Shown here: positions 9,980 to 18,996 of the stretch, in pieces | Numbering within the stretch: position 1 is the first letter of the stretch | How the letters are laid out: the number at the start of each line of letters is the position of its first letter | Assembly (NCBI RefSeq): GCF_009831575.1 | Contig: NZ_WUUT01000003.1 | Span: 246,748 to 310,747, forward strand | Direction of reading: 5' to 3' | Source of the DNA: Halovenus carboxidivorans | GTDB taxonomy: Archaea > Halobacteriota > Halobacteria > Halobacteriales > Haloarculaceae | DNA: 64,000 nucleotides | The notes under the pieces: generated by a model | Told to the model about the DNA's origin: nothing | The model's input: only the letters and a program-made list of their open reading frames with translations | Database searches by the model: none | Translations under genes and position numbers: made by a program

Positions 9980-10019
9980 TCGCGCTTGCTGCCGGATTGT
10001 TACATATGAAATTAATAAA

Positions 10020-10028
10020 CTTTATTTA
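10020..10028 (+). promoter_or_regulatory. TATA box of the GQ-rich membrane protein gene
   Basis: The sequence ctttattta, in an A+T-rich patch (9998-10030) that contrasts with its surroundings, lies 35-43 nt before the ATG at 10063. Confidence 0.45.
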
Positions 10029-10062
10029 ATGTCGTCGTGGACTCACTTCTGTTCGCAAAAAC

Positions 10063-11046
10063 ATGTCAGGGAACGATCGTAGACAGGGCCGCGGAGGCGG
10101 ACAGCAACCATCACAAGGTGGACAACGACGGGGCGATCAACAGGGCGGCCAGCGCGGCGGTCAACAGGGCGGACGCGGCCAGCGTGGGAACCGCCAGCAG
10201 GGCCGCGGCCAGCGCGGCCAGCCGCCACAGGGCAGCCCGCCGCCGCAGGGCGGTGGTGGCGGAAGCGGGTCCAGCGGCGGAGGCGTTGATACAGACGGGG
10301 TCAAGGATATTCTCGTATGGGGCATCGCCGCTTTCACCATCGCCGGACTCGTTCTCGGACTGGTGCCGTTCCTGTTCGGATTTGCCGGGAACGCGAACGA
10401 TACGACCCAGTCCGTCAGTGCGAACTCGACGCTCGCACAGGAGCGGGCACAGGAGGAAGCGGTCGCGAATCAGATCGTCTCGGATAGTCTCTCGGACGAT
10501 AACTCCAGTGCCGCTGCGGCCTACGAGCAGATGCGCTCGCAGAACAACGTCGTCGCCAGCGTGATCGCACTCGCTCCGTATCTCGCAATCCTGTTCGCGG
10601 TCGTGATCGCGCTGGTGACCGGAGTCAGAAGTTCCGCAGACGAGAGGACACTCGCCGCCGGCGTCGCCGTCGCGACGGTGGTCGGCCTCGTCCTGTTCGT
10701 CGTCCTGAGTACGGCGATTGCAGGGTTCCAGTACAACAGCATGTCCCAGGACGACTGGCGCAACCAGTACAATACCGATCCGGCAGACTGGGGTCCGTAT
10801 CCCGCCAGCGACTTTCCCGATGACGCACAACAGCAGTATATCGACGAATACCAAAACCAGTACAACGGACAGCCGGAGCGTGGACTCACACAGGCAGCGA
10901 GCGTTCCGTCGGTGGATACGATCAGAGGGCTGAGCATCAACTACACCACGGTCGGTATCAACGCCCTGCTGTTCGGCATCGTCTCCGCGCTCGGTGGTGG
11001 CGGCATCGCTGTCGCCAGTAACCGGTTCTCGACGACCATCGAGTAG
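10063..11046 (+). CDS. Gly/Gln/Arg-rich N-terminus, four-helix membrane protein of unknown function
   Basis: A 327-aa protein that I do not recognise. Residues 4-75 are almost only G, Q, R, P and S, with GGQR, GGQQ and RGQRG repeats and a net positive charge, which is striking among haloarchaeal proteins. Then come four predicted membrane helices: around 84-110 (VWGIAAFTIAGLVLGLVPF), 165-190 (VIALAPYLAILFAVVIALV), 200-225 (AAGVAVATVVGLVLFVVLS) and 298-322. The loop between helices 3 and 4 is polar and rich in Y, Q and N (NQYNTDPADW, QQQYIDEYQNQYNG). The basic low-complexity tail is presumably cytoplasmic and could bind nucleic acid or acidic surfaces. Not obviously in an operon. Confidence 0.75.
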   Translation: MSGNDRRQGRGGGQQPSQGGQRRGDQQGGQRGGQQGGRGQRGNRQQGRGQRGQPPQGSPPPQGGGGGSGSSGGGVDTDGVKDILVWGIAAFTIAGLVLGLVPFLFGFAGNANDTTQSVSANSTLAQERAQEEAVANQIVSDSLSDDNSSAAAAYEQMRSQNNVVASVIALAPYLAILFAVVIALVTGVRSSADERTLAAGVAVATVVGLVLFVVLSTAIAGFQYNSMSQDDWRNQYNTDPADWGPYPASDFPDDAQQQYIDEYQNQYNGQPERGLTQAASVPSVDTIRGLSINYTTVGINALLFGIVSALGGGGIAVASNRFSTTIE

Positions 11047-11145
11047 CGCGGCCGCATCTTAAAAACCGCTGGCTCCGAACTTGATAGACAATAACACGGC
11101 TCTCCCAGCGAGGTAGAGCGGTCGTCGCTGCGCGACACCAAAGGT

Positions 11146-11153
11146 TTTATATA
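11146..11153 (+). promoter_or_regulatory. strong TATA box of thermosome gene
   Basis: The sequence tttatata sits 27-34 nt upstream of the ATG at 11180, so the transcript should be leaderless or nearly so. Haloarchaeal cct promoters are known to be heat inducible through sequences flanking this box. The stretch between the box and the start (tcaatcatcgattgatta) holds the inverted repeat TCAATCatCGATTGA. Confidence 0.7.
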
Positions 11154-11179
11154 GAATCACATTCAATCATCGATTGATT

Positions 11180-12865
11180 ATGGCTCAGCAGATGGGTAAC
11201 CAGCCGCTTATTGTACTTTCGGAGGAAAGCCAGCGTACGTCCGGAAAGGACGCTCAGTCGATGAATATCACGGCCGGGAAGGCCGTCGCGGAGTCCGTCC
11301 GGACGACACTCGGTCCGAAGGGGATGGACAAGATGCTCGTCGATTCCGGGGGAAGCGTCGTCGTCACGAACGACGGCGTCACAATCCTCGACGAGATGGA
11401 CATCGAGCACCCGGCGGCCAACATGGTCGTCGAGGTCGCTCAGACCCAGGAAGACGAGGTCGGCGACGGCACGACGACGGCCGTCGTCATCGCGGGTGAA
11501 CTCCTCTCGAAGGCAGAGGAACTGCTCGATCAGGACATCCACGCGACGATTCTGGCGCAGGGATACCGCCAGGCCGCCGAGCACGCCAAGGAGGCCCTCG
11601 AAGAGGCCGCGACCGACGTCGACGAGGACGACACCGAGGCCCTCGAGAGCGTCGCCCGGACGGCGATGACCGGCAAGGGCGCAGAGAGCGCCAAGGACCA
11701 CCTCGCCGAACTCATCGTCCGCGCGGCCCAGAGCGTGGCCGACGAGGAGGGCGTCGACGCCGACAACGTCAAAATCGAGACGGTCGTCGGCGGCTCCATC
11801 GACGAGTCCGAACTCGTCGAGGGCGTCATCATCGACAAGTCCCGCGTCCACGACAACATGCCCCAGATCAAGGAGGACGCCAACGTCGCCCTCCTCGATA
11901 CGGCCATCGAGGTCCCCGAGACCGAACTCGACGCCGAGGTCAACGTCTCCGACCCCGAACAGCTCCAGGAGTTCCTCGACCAGGAAGAGGAACAGCTCAA
12001 GGAGTACGTCGACGCCATCGCCGACGCCGGCGCAGACGTCGTCTTCGCCCAGAAGGGCATCGACGACATGGCACAGCACTACCTCGCGGAGGAAGGCATC
12101 CTCGCCGTCCGCCGGGCCAAGAAGTCCGACATCGCCGCGCTCTCCCGTGCGACGGGCGCGTCCACGGTCTCGAACATCGAGGACATCTCCGCCGAAGACC
12201 TCGGTCAGGCCGGCTCCGTGACCGAACAGGAACTCGCCGGCGACGAGAAGATCTTCGTCGAAGAGGTCGACGACGCCCGTGCAGTCACGCTCATCCTCCG
12301 CGGCGGCACCGAGCACGTCGTCGACGAGGTCGAGCGCGCAATCGAGGACGCGCTCGGCGTCGTCGCCGCGACCATCGAGGACGGCAAGGTCCTCGTCGGT
12401 GGCGGTGCGCCCGAGACCGCGCTCTCGCTGGGACTCCGTGACTTCGCCGACTCCGTCGGCGGCCGCGAACAGCTCGCCATCGAAGCCTTCGCTGACGCCA
12501 TCGAAGTCATCCCGCGCACGCTCGCGGAGAACGCCGGGATGGACCCCATCGACTCGCTGGTCGAACTCCGAAGCCAGCACGACGGCGGCAACAGCACGGT
12601 CGGACTCGACGCCGAGGCCGGCGAGGTCGCCGACGTCGAAGGTCAGGCCGTCGAGCCGCTCCGTGTCAAGACCCAGGCCGTCGAAAGCGCCACCGAGGCT
12701 GCCGTGATGCTGCTGCGCATCGACGACGTGATCGCCGCTGGCGACCTGAAGGGTGGCCAGGGCGACGATGACGACGAAGACGACGCGCCCGGCGGCCCAG
12801 GCGGTGGCATGGGCGGCGGCATGGGCGGCATGGGCGGTATGGGCGGCATGGGCGGCGCTATGTGA
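11180..12865 (+). CDS. thsA: thermosome subunit (group II chaperonin)
   Basis: An ATP-driven CCT-type chaperonin subunit, 561 aa, forming double rings that fold cytosolic proteins. Seen: [15 protein letters not shown] and NDGVTIL near residues 43-75, [12 protein letters not shown] (about 96-107), the GGGAPE motif near 415, and the C-terminal tail of repeated GGM units ([11 protein letters not shown]) typical of haloarchaeal thermosomes. ATG 11180 was chosen over the in-frame TTG two codons upstream because of its distance from the TATA box. Single gene. Haloarchaea usually have two or three paralogues, so the subunit letter is uncertain. Confidence 0.95.
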   Translation: MAQQMGNQPLIVLSEESQRTSGKDAQSMNITAGKAVAESVRTTLGPKGMDKMLVDSGGSVVVTNDGVTILDEMDIEHPAANMVVEVAQTQEDEVGDGTTTAVVIAGELLSKAEELLDQDIHATILAQGYRQAAEHAKEALEEAATDVDEDDTEALESVARTAMTGKGAESAKDHLAELIVRAAQSVADEEGVDADNVKIETVVGGSIDESELVEGVIIDKSRVHDNMPQIKEDANVALLDTAIEVPETELDAEVNVSDPEQLQEFLDQEEEQLKEYVDAIADAGADVVFAQKGIDDMAQHYLAEEGILAVRRAKKSDIAALSRATGASTVSNIEDISAEDLGQAGSVTEQELAGDEKIFVEEVDDARAVTLILRGGTEHVVDEVERAIEDALGVVAATIEDGKVLVGGGAPETALSLGLRDFADSVGGREQLAIEAFADAIEVIPRTLAENAGMDPIDSLVELRSQHDGGNSTVGLDAEAGEVADVEGQAVEPLRVKTQAVESATEAAVMLLRIDDVIAAGDLKGGQGDDDDEDDAPGGPGGGMGGGMGGMGGMGGMGGAM

Positions 12866-12867
12866 AA

Positions 12868-12886
12868 TCGGTAGAAACCGACGTTT
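12868..12886 (+). terminator. possible weak terminator after thermosome gene
   Basis: The inverted repeat TCGGT-agaa-ACCGA begins three bases after the stop codon and is followed by cgttt. The stem is only 5 bp, so this is tentative. Confidence 0.25.
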
Positions 12887-13011
12887 CGCCCGCCGAGTCC
12901 GCCCCGTCCGCTCGGCACCCATCGCAGCCAGTTCGTTCAGCATAGACCCCGTCGCCGCGCGTAACCGGCGACGAGCACAGCGTTTTCCTCCCGAACCCCC
13001 GTCGCCGCCAC

Positions 13012-14514
13012 TTACAGCTCTGTGTCGCAGAGCCGGCGGATCTCCCGATAGAGCGCCGTCGCGTTCTCGTAGCGGAACAACTTCTGTCTGGCCGTCGCTT
13101 TGGCGATGATCTCGTCGACCTGTTCCGGGAGGTTGGGGGTCAGCTCTGTCGGCGGTGTCGGCCCCGTCGAGCGGATCTGCTCACGAACCGCCTCGGGCTC
13201 GCCCTCGTACGGCGGTTGGCCGGTCAGCGCCCGGTACAGCACCGCTCCCAGCTGATACACGTCAGTCGCTCCGTCGATACTCCCCTGGTCGTCGAACTGT
13301 TCCGGGGCGGCGTATCGGACGTCGAGCACCCGACCGATATCGGCCCACCGCCGGTAGACGGAGACGAGACCGATCATATCGAGCATCGGATCCGCCGCTC
13401 CGTCGAAGGTGTCCGGGGGGTAGCCGACCGCGTGCGGGTCGATCCCCCCGTGGACGATACCGTGCTGGTGGACGGCCACGAGCGCACGGCTCAGCGTCCG
13501 CGCGAGTTCGAGTCCGTCACGGCGAGGGAGTTGCGACCGCGTCGAGAGCGTCTCTTCGACGACATCGACGGCCGCCCAGGGACGGGGGGAGTCCCCCCAG
13601 TCGACGACGGCCACCACGTCCTCGGTATCGACTCTCTCCCACGCCCGGAGCCGGTCCGTGAGTAGCTGTCTGAACTCCGGTTCGTCGATCTGGTAAAACA
13701 GCAGCAGCGTCAGGCCGTACTCCTCCGCGCCGATCCGCCCTCTCGTCCGAATCGCCTTGCCGAAGCGGTGGCTCCGGACCCGCGACAGCACTTCGAGGTC
13801 GTCGAAGCGGCTTGCGGCTTCGATCACCTGGAAGACCCGGGAGTTCGCGATCCGTTCGAGCCGTCGGTGGCGGCGTCTGACCGACCGCGGCCGGGACTGT
13901 TCGCGGGCGGCCGCGAGTTCGACCTCCTCCTGGCTGGCTGACTCGCCTTCCTCACCGGGCATCTCCTGGATGAACCGCGTCCACACGTCGCTGTCCAGCG
14001 GGTCGCGGTTCTCCTCTTCGAGTTCGACCAGCCGCATCACCGCGCTCACGAAGGAGTACTCGGCCTCCGGACCCTCCGGCACGTCGGTATCGACCGCCGA
14101 AAGCTCCCAGGGATCGGCGTGTTCGATCAGGCCGTAAATGCGGCGGGCGTCGCTGTACCCCGTCTCCGTCATGAGCGCACCGCGGATCTCTCGGCCGTGC
14201 TCGCCCCGGAGCGTCGCCAGCGTGCGGACGACCGGCTCCGCCTCGGGATCACCGACGACCATCTCGACGAGGCGACCGATGATATGTGACACCTTGCTCG
14301 GCTGGTTCCGCGCGACGAGACAGAGCGCGATGCCACACTTCTCGGCCATCTCGGCGTCGGAGCTGTCGAGTCCGGCACAGAGCGAGCTAACGAGGGGATG
14401 TGTCCGCTCGCGCGGCGGCGGGAGGTCAGTGTCGGTGGTGCCGTCACCGGCTGGGGACTCCCGTCCGCGGTCGGGAGCGTCTCGCTGGTCGGAGCGCTCC
14501 CGTTCGCTGGTCAT
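13012..14514 (-). CDS. kinase-fold protein with helical N-terminal domain, probable pseudokinase
   Basis: A 500-aa cytosolic protein. Residues 40-200 look alpha-helical and HEAT-like (GLDSSDAEMAEKCGIALC, VVRTLATLRGEHGREI). Residues about 300-495 resemble the C-lobe of Hanks-type kinases: ALVAVHQHGIVHGGIDP where HRDLKPEN is expected, AAPEQF (402-407) for the APE motif and DVYQLGAVLYRALTGQPPY (418-436) for subdomain IX. The catalytic HRD aspartate is replaced (HGG at 355-357), DFG reads DMIG (379-382), and no glycine loop or conserved lysine is seen before it. It is therefore probably a pseudokinase or regulatory scaffold. Convergent with the thermosome gene. Confidence 0.7.
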   Translation of the reverse strand: MTSERERSDQRDAPDRGRESPAGDGTTDTDLPPPRERTHPLVSSLCAGLDSSDAEMAEKCGIALCLVARNQPSKVSHIIGRLVEMVVGDPEAEPVVRTLATLRGEHGREIRGALMTETGYSDARRIYGLIEHADPWELSAVDTDVPEGPEAEYSFVSAVMRLVELEEENRDPLDSDVWTRFIQEMPGEEGESASQEEVELAAAREQSRPRSVRRRHRRLERIANSRVFQVIEAASRFDDLEVLSRVRSHRFGKAIRTRGRIGAEEYGLTLLLFYQIDEPEFRQLLTDRLRAWERVDTEDVVAVVDWGDSPRPWAAVDVVEETLSTRSQLPRRDGLELARTLSRALVAVHQHGIVHGGIDPHAVGYPPDTFDGAADPMLDMIGLVSVYRRWADIGRVLDVRYAAPEQFDDQGSIDGATDVYQLGAVLYRALTGQPPYEGEPEAVREQIRSTGPTPPTELTPNLPEQVDEIIAKATARQKLFRYENATALYREIRRLCDTEL

Positions 14515-14545
14515 ACTGGTGGTTCGGAACCCACCCTAAAAACCT

Positions 14546-15001
14546 TCACTCGACTTCGAGCTCGAACTGCTCGTGTTCCTTCTCGGGGTTGAGCACGACG
14601 CTCGTGTTCGACTCCTTGATCTCGGGGTCGGTCAGCAACTCCTTGATCGTCTCGTTCATGTCGTCGGTGTCGTGGAACTTCCCGATGGCGATGATGTCGT
14701 GATCGCCCGTCGTCTCGTAGACGCTGACCATCTGCCGGTGGCTCGCCAGTGTCTCTGTCACGTCGACGAGAGAACTCCCCTCGACCTTGAGCTGGAGGAT
14801 GGCTGTCACGTCGTAGCCCAGCGCGTCGTAATCGATCTTCGGGGTGTACCCCTGAATGATCCCACCTTCTTCGAGGTCGGAGAGGTGGTTCGAGACGGTC
14901 GTCACCGAGACATCCAGATCCTCGGCCAGACTCCGCAGACTCGCCCGGCCGTCACCCAGAAGTGCATTCACCAACTTTCGGTCCAGATTTTCATACGTCA
15001 T
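14546..15001 (-). CDS. lrp: Lrp/AsnC family transcriptional regulator
   Basis: A 151-aa feast/famine regulator. The N-terminal winged HTH (residues 4-55: [20 protein letters not shown], then [14 protein letters not shown]) is followed by an RAM/ACT-like ligand domain ([34 protein letters not shown]). ATG 15001 was preferred to the upstream codon at 15013 because a TATA box (ttataattt) lies 26-35 nt before it. Divergent from glnA, the arrangement in which haloarchaeal Lrp is known to control glutamine synthetase. The shared spacer holds a perfect palindrome that may be its operator. Confidence 0.93.
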   Translation of the reverse strand: MTYENLDRKLVNALLGDGRASLRSLAEDLDVSVTTVSNHLSDLEEGGIIQGYTPKIDYDALGYDVTAILQLKVEGSSLVDVTETLASHRQMVSVYETTGDHDIIAIGKFHDTDDMNETIKELLTDPEIKESNTSVVLNPEKEHEQFELEVE

Positions 15002-15026
15002 CAACTCCAACAACGATGTCCACCCA

Positions 15027-15036
15027 TTATAATTTT
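15027..15036 (-). promoter_or_regulatory. TATA box of lrp
   Basis: A+T-rich ttataatttt on the plus strand (taaaattataa on the minus strand), 26-35 nt before the lrp ATG at 15001, which implies a leaderless mRNA. Confidence 0.5.
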
Positions 15037-15040
15037 ACGA

Positions 15041-15080
15041 ATATGCAATTTATCTCGGAGAAGGCAAGGATTGCGCAATC
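15041..15080. promoter_or_regulatory. candidate Lrp operator region between lrp and glnA
   Basis: Contains the perfect 12-bp palindrome GATTGCGCAATC (15069-15080), directly upstream of the probable glnA BRE/TATA (cttta at 15089-15093). A second GCAAT half-site lies at 15045-15049, 30 bp from the equivalent GCAAT in the palindrome, about three helical turns. Position and symmetry suit a dimeric or octameric Lrp. The inference is from sequence symmetry only. Confidence 0.5.
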
Positions 15081-15126
15081 TATCGGGACTTTAGTGTATG
15101 CGGCCCCCCGTTAGGGATGTCGAAAG

Positions 15127-16482
15127 ATGACAAGCGAAAACCTATCTCCAGAAGCGGAAGACGTGCTCGACGAGATCGACGAACAGGACGTAGATTTCCT
15201 GCGTCTCCAGTTTAGCGACATCCTGGGAACGCCAAAAAACGTCTCGATTCCGGCCGAACAGGCCGAGAAGGCCTTCGAGGAGGGCATCTACTTCGATGGC
15301 TCCTCGATCAACGGCTTCGTCCGGATCCAGGAGTCGGACATGCGTCTGGAACCGGACCCGAGCACCTTCGCCGTGCTCCCGTGGCGCAACAGCGAGAAGG
15401 TCACGAGCGCCCGGCTGATCTGTGATGTCATCGACACCTCGACCGGCGAACCGTTCCCGGGCGACCCGCGCCGTGTCCTGAAAAACGCCGTCCAGCGCGC
15501 CCACGACATGGGTTACACCGTCAACGCCGGTCCGGAGCCCGAATTCTTCCTCTTCGAGGAGGACGAGAACGGCAGTGCCACGACGACGACACACGACTCC
15601 GGCGGCTACTTCGACCTCGCGCCGAAGGACCTCGCTCAGGACGTGCGTGGCGACATCATCTACGGCCTGCAGGAGATGGACTTCGAGGTCGAAGCCAGCC
15701 ACCACGAGGTCGCGGAAGGCCAGCACGAGATCGACTTCAAGTACGACGACGCCCTCACCACGGCGGATAACATCGTCACGTTCCGGTCGGTCGTGCGAGC
15801 GATTGCGGCGGAACACGACCTGCACGCGACGTTCATGCCGAAGCCGATTCCGCGGATCAACGGCTCGGGGATGCACACTCACCTCTCGCTGTTCACCGAG
15901 GGCGGCGACAACGCCTTCCACGACGAGGACGACGAGTTCAACCTCAGCGACACCGCGAAACAGTTCCTCGCGGGCGTCCTCGAACACGCGCCGGCACTCG
16001 CCGCTGTGACGAATCCGACGGTCAACAGCTACAAGCGACTGGTGCCGGGTTACGAGGCCCCGGTCTACGTCGCCTGGTCGGATGTCAACCGCTCGGCGCT
16101 GATCCGGAAACCGGCCGCCCGCGTGCCGGCGGCGTCCCGTATCGAGGCTCGGTTCCCGGATCCGTCCTGCAACCCGTACCTCGCACTCGCCGCGCTCATC
16201 CACGCGGGACTGGACGGTATCGAGAACGACCTCGACTGTCCGGACCCGGTCCGAGAGAACATCTACGAGTTCGACGAGGAGAAACGCGAGGAGTACGGTA
16301 TCGAGACGCTGCCGTCGAACCTCGGCGAAGCCGTCGACGCGCTGGAGAACGACGAAGTCATCATGGGCGCGCTGGGCGAACACGTCTCCGAGAAGTTCGT
16401 CGAAGCAAAAAGCCAGGAGTTCGAGGAGTACCTCGTCGAAGTGTCGGAGTGGGAGATCGACCGCTACCTCGAGAAGTTCTGA
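15127..16482 (+). CDS. glnA: glutamine synthetase type I (first tandem copy)
   Basis: Joins ammonia and glutamate to glutamine using ATP; 451 aa, a dodecameric GS-I. Seen: [13 protein letters not shown] near the N-terminus, the metal/substrate site PEPEFFLF (about 138-145), [12 protein letters not shown] (about 195-206), [10 protein letters not shown] (about 250-259) and [15 protein letters not shown] (about 339-353). The NLYDLP adenylylation-loop tyrosine motif of bacterial GS-I beta is absent, so control is expected at the level of transcription (divergent Lrp) and by small proteins or PII. Followed 115 bp later by a nearly identical copy. Confidence 0.96.
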   Translation: MTSENLSPEAEDVLDEIDEQDVDFLRLQFSDILGTPKNVSIPAEQAEKAFEEGIYFDGSSINGFVRIQESDMRLEPDPSTFAVLPWRNSEKVTSARLICDVIDTSTGEPFPGDPRRVLKNAVQRAHDMGYTVNAGPEPEFFLFEEDENGSATTTTHDSGGYFDLAPKDLAQDVRGDIIYGLQEMDFEVEASHHEVAEGQHEIDFKYDDALTTADNIVTFRSVVRAIAAEHDLHATFMPKPIPRINGSGMHTHLSLFTEGGDNAFHDEDDEFNLSDTAKQFLAGVLEHAPALAAVTNPTVNSYKRLVPGYEAPVYVAWSDVNRSALIRKPAARVPAASRIEARFPDPSCNPYLALAALIHAGLDGIENDLDCPDPVRENIYEFDEEKREEYGIETLPSNLGEAVDALENDEVIMGALGEHVSEKFVEAKSQEFEEYLVEVSEWEIDRYLEKF

Positions 16483-16560
16483 CTCCCGGGCGACCGCGCC
16501 AGCGATTCGCCGTTTCTCGTTTTCTTCGCGCCGGTAGCGCAGCGGCTGGATCTCACCGGA

Positions 16561-16567
16561 TTTATTA
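16561..16567 (+). promoter_or_regulatory. TATA box of second glnA copy
   Basis: tttatta lies 31-37 nt upstream of the ATG at 16598, so the second copy can be transcribed on its own. The GATTGCGCAATC palindrome in front of the first copy is not repeated here. Confidence 0.5.
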
Positions 16568-16597
16568 CGACCGGCCGGAGAGTGCAGATGTCTGCCA

Positions 16598-17953
16598 ATG
16601 ACAGGTAACTCCCTCTCCCCACAGGCGGAGAACGTCCTCGACGAAATCGAGGAGCGAGGTGTCGACTTCCTGCGTCTCCAGTTTACCGACATTCTGGGGA
16701 CGCCGAAAAACGTCTCGATTCCAGCCGAACAGGCCGAGAAGGCCTTCGAGGAGGGCATCTACTTCGATGGCTCCTCGATCAACGGCTTCGTCCGGATCCA
16801 GGAGTCGGACATGCGTCTGGAACCGGACCCGAGCACCTTCGCCGTGCTCCCGTGGCGCAACAGCGAGAAGGTCACGAGCGCCCGGCTGATCTGCGATGTT
16901 CACGACACGACCACGGGTGAGCCGTTCACCGGCGATCCGCGGCTGGTTCTGCAGGACGCTATCGACCGCGCCAGCGAGATGGGCTACACCGTCAACGTCG
17001 CTCCCGAACCGGAGTTTTTCCTCTTCGAGGAGGACGAGAACGGCAACGCGACGACGACGACACACGACTCCGGCGGCTACTTCGACCTCGCGCCGAAGGA
17101 CCTCGCTCAGGACGTGCGTGGCGACATCATCTACGGCCTGCAGGAGATGGGCTTCGAGGTCGAAGCCAGCCACCACGAGGTCGCGGAAGGCCAGCACGAG
17201 ATCAACTTCACGTACGACGATGCGCTCTCGACGGCCGACAACGTCGTCACGTTCCGGTCAGTGGTCCGCGCCATCGCGGCGGAACACGACCTGCACGCGA
17301 CGTTCATGCCGAAGCCGATTCCGCGGATCAACGGCTCGGGGATGCACACCCACATCTCGCTGTTCACCGACGACGGCGACAACGCCTTCCACGACGGCTC
17401 CGACGAGTTCGACCTCAGCGACACCGCGAAACAGTTCCTCGCGGGCGTCCTCGAACACGCCCCCGCGCTGGCTGCCGTGACGAATCCGACGGTCAACAGC
17501 TACAAGCGACTGGTGCCGGGCTACGAGGCCCCGGTCTACGTCGCCTGGTCGGATGTCAACCGCTCGGCGCTGATCCGGAAACCGGCCGCCCGCGTGCCGG
17601 CGGCGTCCCGTATCGAGGCTCGGTTCCCGGATCCGTCCTGTAACCCGTATCTTGGTTTCGCCGCGCTCATCCACGCGGGACTGGACGGTATCGAGAACGA
17701 CCTCGACTGTCCGGACCCGGTCCGAGAGAACATCTACGAGTTCGACGAGGAGAAACGCGAGGAGTACGGTATCGAGACGCTGCCGTCGAACCTCGGCGAA
17801 GCCGTCGACGCGCTGGAAGCGGACGAGGTCGTGATGGACGCGCTGGGCGATCACATCTCCGAGAAGTTCGTCGAGGCGAAACGCCAGGAGTTCGAGGAGT
17901 ACCTCGTCGAAGTGTCGGAGTGGGAGATCGACCGCTACCTCGAGAAGTTCTAA
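16598..17953 (+). CDS. glnA: glutamine synthetase type I (second tandem copy)
   Basis: A paralogue of the preceding gene with exactly the same length (451 aa) and all active-site motifs: [39 protein letters not shown] and [15 protein letters not shown]. Differences are clustered: the N-terminal 25 residues, residues about 100-130 ([20 protein letters not shown] against [20 protein letters not shown]), 205-215, 260-275 and 410-430. Long intervening blocks are identical or almost identical in DNA, including third codon positions, which points to gene conversion. It has its own TATA box and lacks the upstream palindrome, so its regulation may differ. Both copies look functional. Confidence 0.95.
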   Translation: MTGNSLSPQAENVLDEIEERGVDFLRLQFTDILGTPKNVSIPAEQAEKAFEEGIYFDGSSINGFVRIQESDMRLEPDPSTFAVLPWRNSEKVTSARLICDVHDTTTGEPFTGDPRLVLQDAIDRASEMGYTVNVAPEPEFFLFEEDENGNATTTTHDSGGYFDLAPKDLAQDVRGDIIYGLQEMGFEVEASHHEVAEGQHEINFTYDDALSTADNVVTFRSVVRAIAAEHDLHATFMPKPIPRINGSGMHTHISLFTDDGDNAFHDGSDEFDLSDTAKQFLAGVLEHAPALAAVTNPTVNSYKRLVPGYEAPVYVAWSDVNRSALIRKPAARVPAASRIEARFPDPSCNPYLGFAALIHAGLDGIENDLDCPDPVRENIYEFDEEKREEYGIETLPSNLGEAVDALEADEVVMDALGDHISEKFVEAKRQEFEEYLVEVSEWEIDRYLEKF

Positions 17954-17978
17954 GCCGGTCGAACGAGCACCCTCCCGC

Positions 17979-18938
17979 TCAGATCCGGCCGCGGTTGTCC
18001 AGATAGATCTCTCGCATCTCTTGCATTCCGGTGACGTACGCGTCGATGTCCACGCTTTCGATCACGACATCCCGGTCGGTCAGTTGGTCGTACAGCCGTT
18101 GCCACTCCTCGAGAAGCGCTGTCTCGATGCCGTGGTCGCGGAGCCGATCGGCCAGTTCCTCGTCGGGAACGTCGGGGTCGGTGACCTCCTCGTAGGAGAG
18201 AATCCCCTCGGAGAGTCCCCTGACGAGCACGCCCGAAGTCAGATCACCCTCCACGAGTTCCCGTTCCCACGTCGCGGCCCAGTTCGAGATGCGGGCGAGG
18301 CGCTGACAGCGCCAGATCACGTCCCGGAGCGGACGAAGGTCGTCGATGTCGAACGCCGGGGAGTACATGAGGTCGAGATCGGCGTAGCTGAACTGGGCCA
18401 TGTTGTGTTGGCCGTAGTGCTCTGCTCCGCGCTCCGTTGCCAGTGCCGGCATCTCATTGACCAACATCCCGTGGTGCATCGCGTTGATGACCTGCTGCCG
18501 GTCGAACGCGAAGGCCGAGCGAAACTCCGCGTACCGGGGGGCGGCACGGACGCGCTCGTCGACGTGTTCCCAGACGGTCGCAGTGAAATCGAGATACGTC
18601 GAGTCGATCTCGGGCCGCCCGTACGTCGGCTCCGTTCCGATCATCGACAGTTTCCGGGCCTCCATGAACGTGGCTCTGTCCTCGTACAGATCCGCGAGAT
18701 CGTCGAGCAGCGTGTAGTAGATCGTCAACAGCAGTTTCTGCTCTCTGACGGTCTCTCCGTGTCGGTCGGGGACCGACGAGAGACGGTATCTCGGAAACAC
18801 GGCGTAGAGCCACCGCCAGAGATACGCCGGCCGCTGACCGATCTGCTCGTCGTACGTGTCGAGCAGTTCCGTGACGGCATCTGGAAGGGCCGTCTCGCTG
18901 ATCTCCGACGGGGAGGGGATCGAGTCGAATCCAGTCAT
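17979..18938 (-). CDS. putative class I terpene synthase-like protein
   Basis: A 319-aa, mainly alpha-helical soluble protein without a signal peptide; not a haloarchaeal family I can name with certainty. It carries the two metal motifs of class I terpene cyclases in the right order and at the right distance: DDLAD (79-83, DDxxD) at the end of a helix LLLTIYYTLLDD, and NWAATWERE (219-227), which fits the NSE/DTE consensus N-D-x-x-S/T-x-x-K/R-E except for W at position 2. Length and spacing (about 140 residues) are normal for single-domain microbial terpene synthases. It could cyclise a prenyl diphosphate; a prenyltransferase gene lies elsewhere in the window (47683). Inference from motifs only. 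Confidence 0.55.
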   Translation of the reverse strand: MTGFDSIPSPSEISETALPDAVTELLDTYDEQIGQRPAYLWRWLYAVFPRYRLSSVPDRHGETVREQKLLLTIYYTLLDDLADLYEDRATFMEARKLSMIGTEPTYGRPEIDSTYLDFTATVWEHVDERVRAAPRYAEFRSAFAFDRQQVINAMHHGMLVNEMPALATERGAEHYGQHNMAQFSYADLDLMYSPAFDIDDLRPLRDVIWRCQRLARISNWAATWERELVEGDLTSGVLVRGLSEGILSYEEVTDPDVPDEELADRLRDHGIETALLEEWQRLYDQLTDRDVVIESVDIDAYVTGMQEMREIYLDNRGRI

Positions 18939-18996
18939 ACCCGGGGATAGACCTAACGTATCATTTCACACGCGGGATCTTTACTCTACTGTCCAA

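Noticed and set aside
15142-16758. 538-codon minus-strand frame across the glnA pair
   Set aside because: Shadow frame of glnA; a similar frame appears opposite the second copy simply because the genes are alike.
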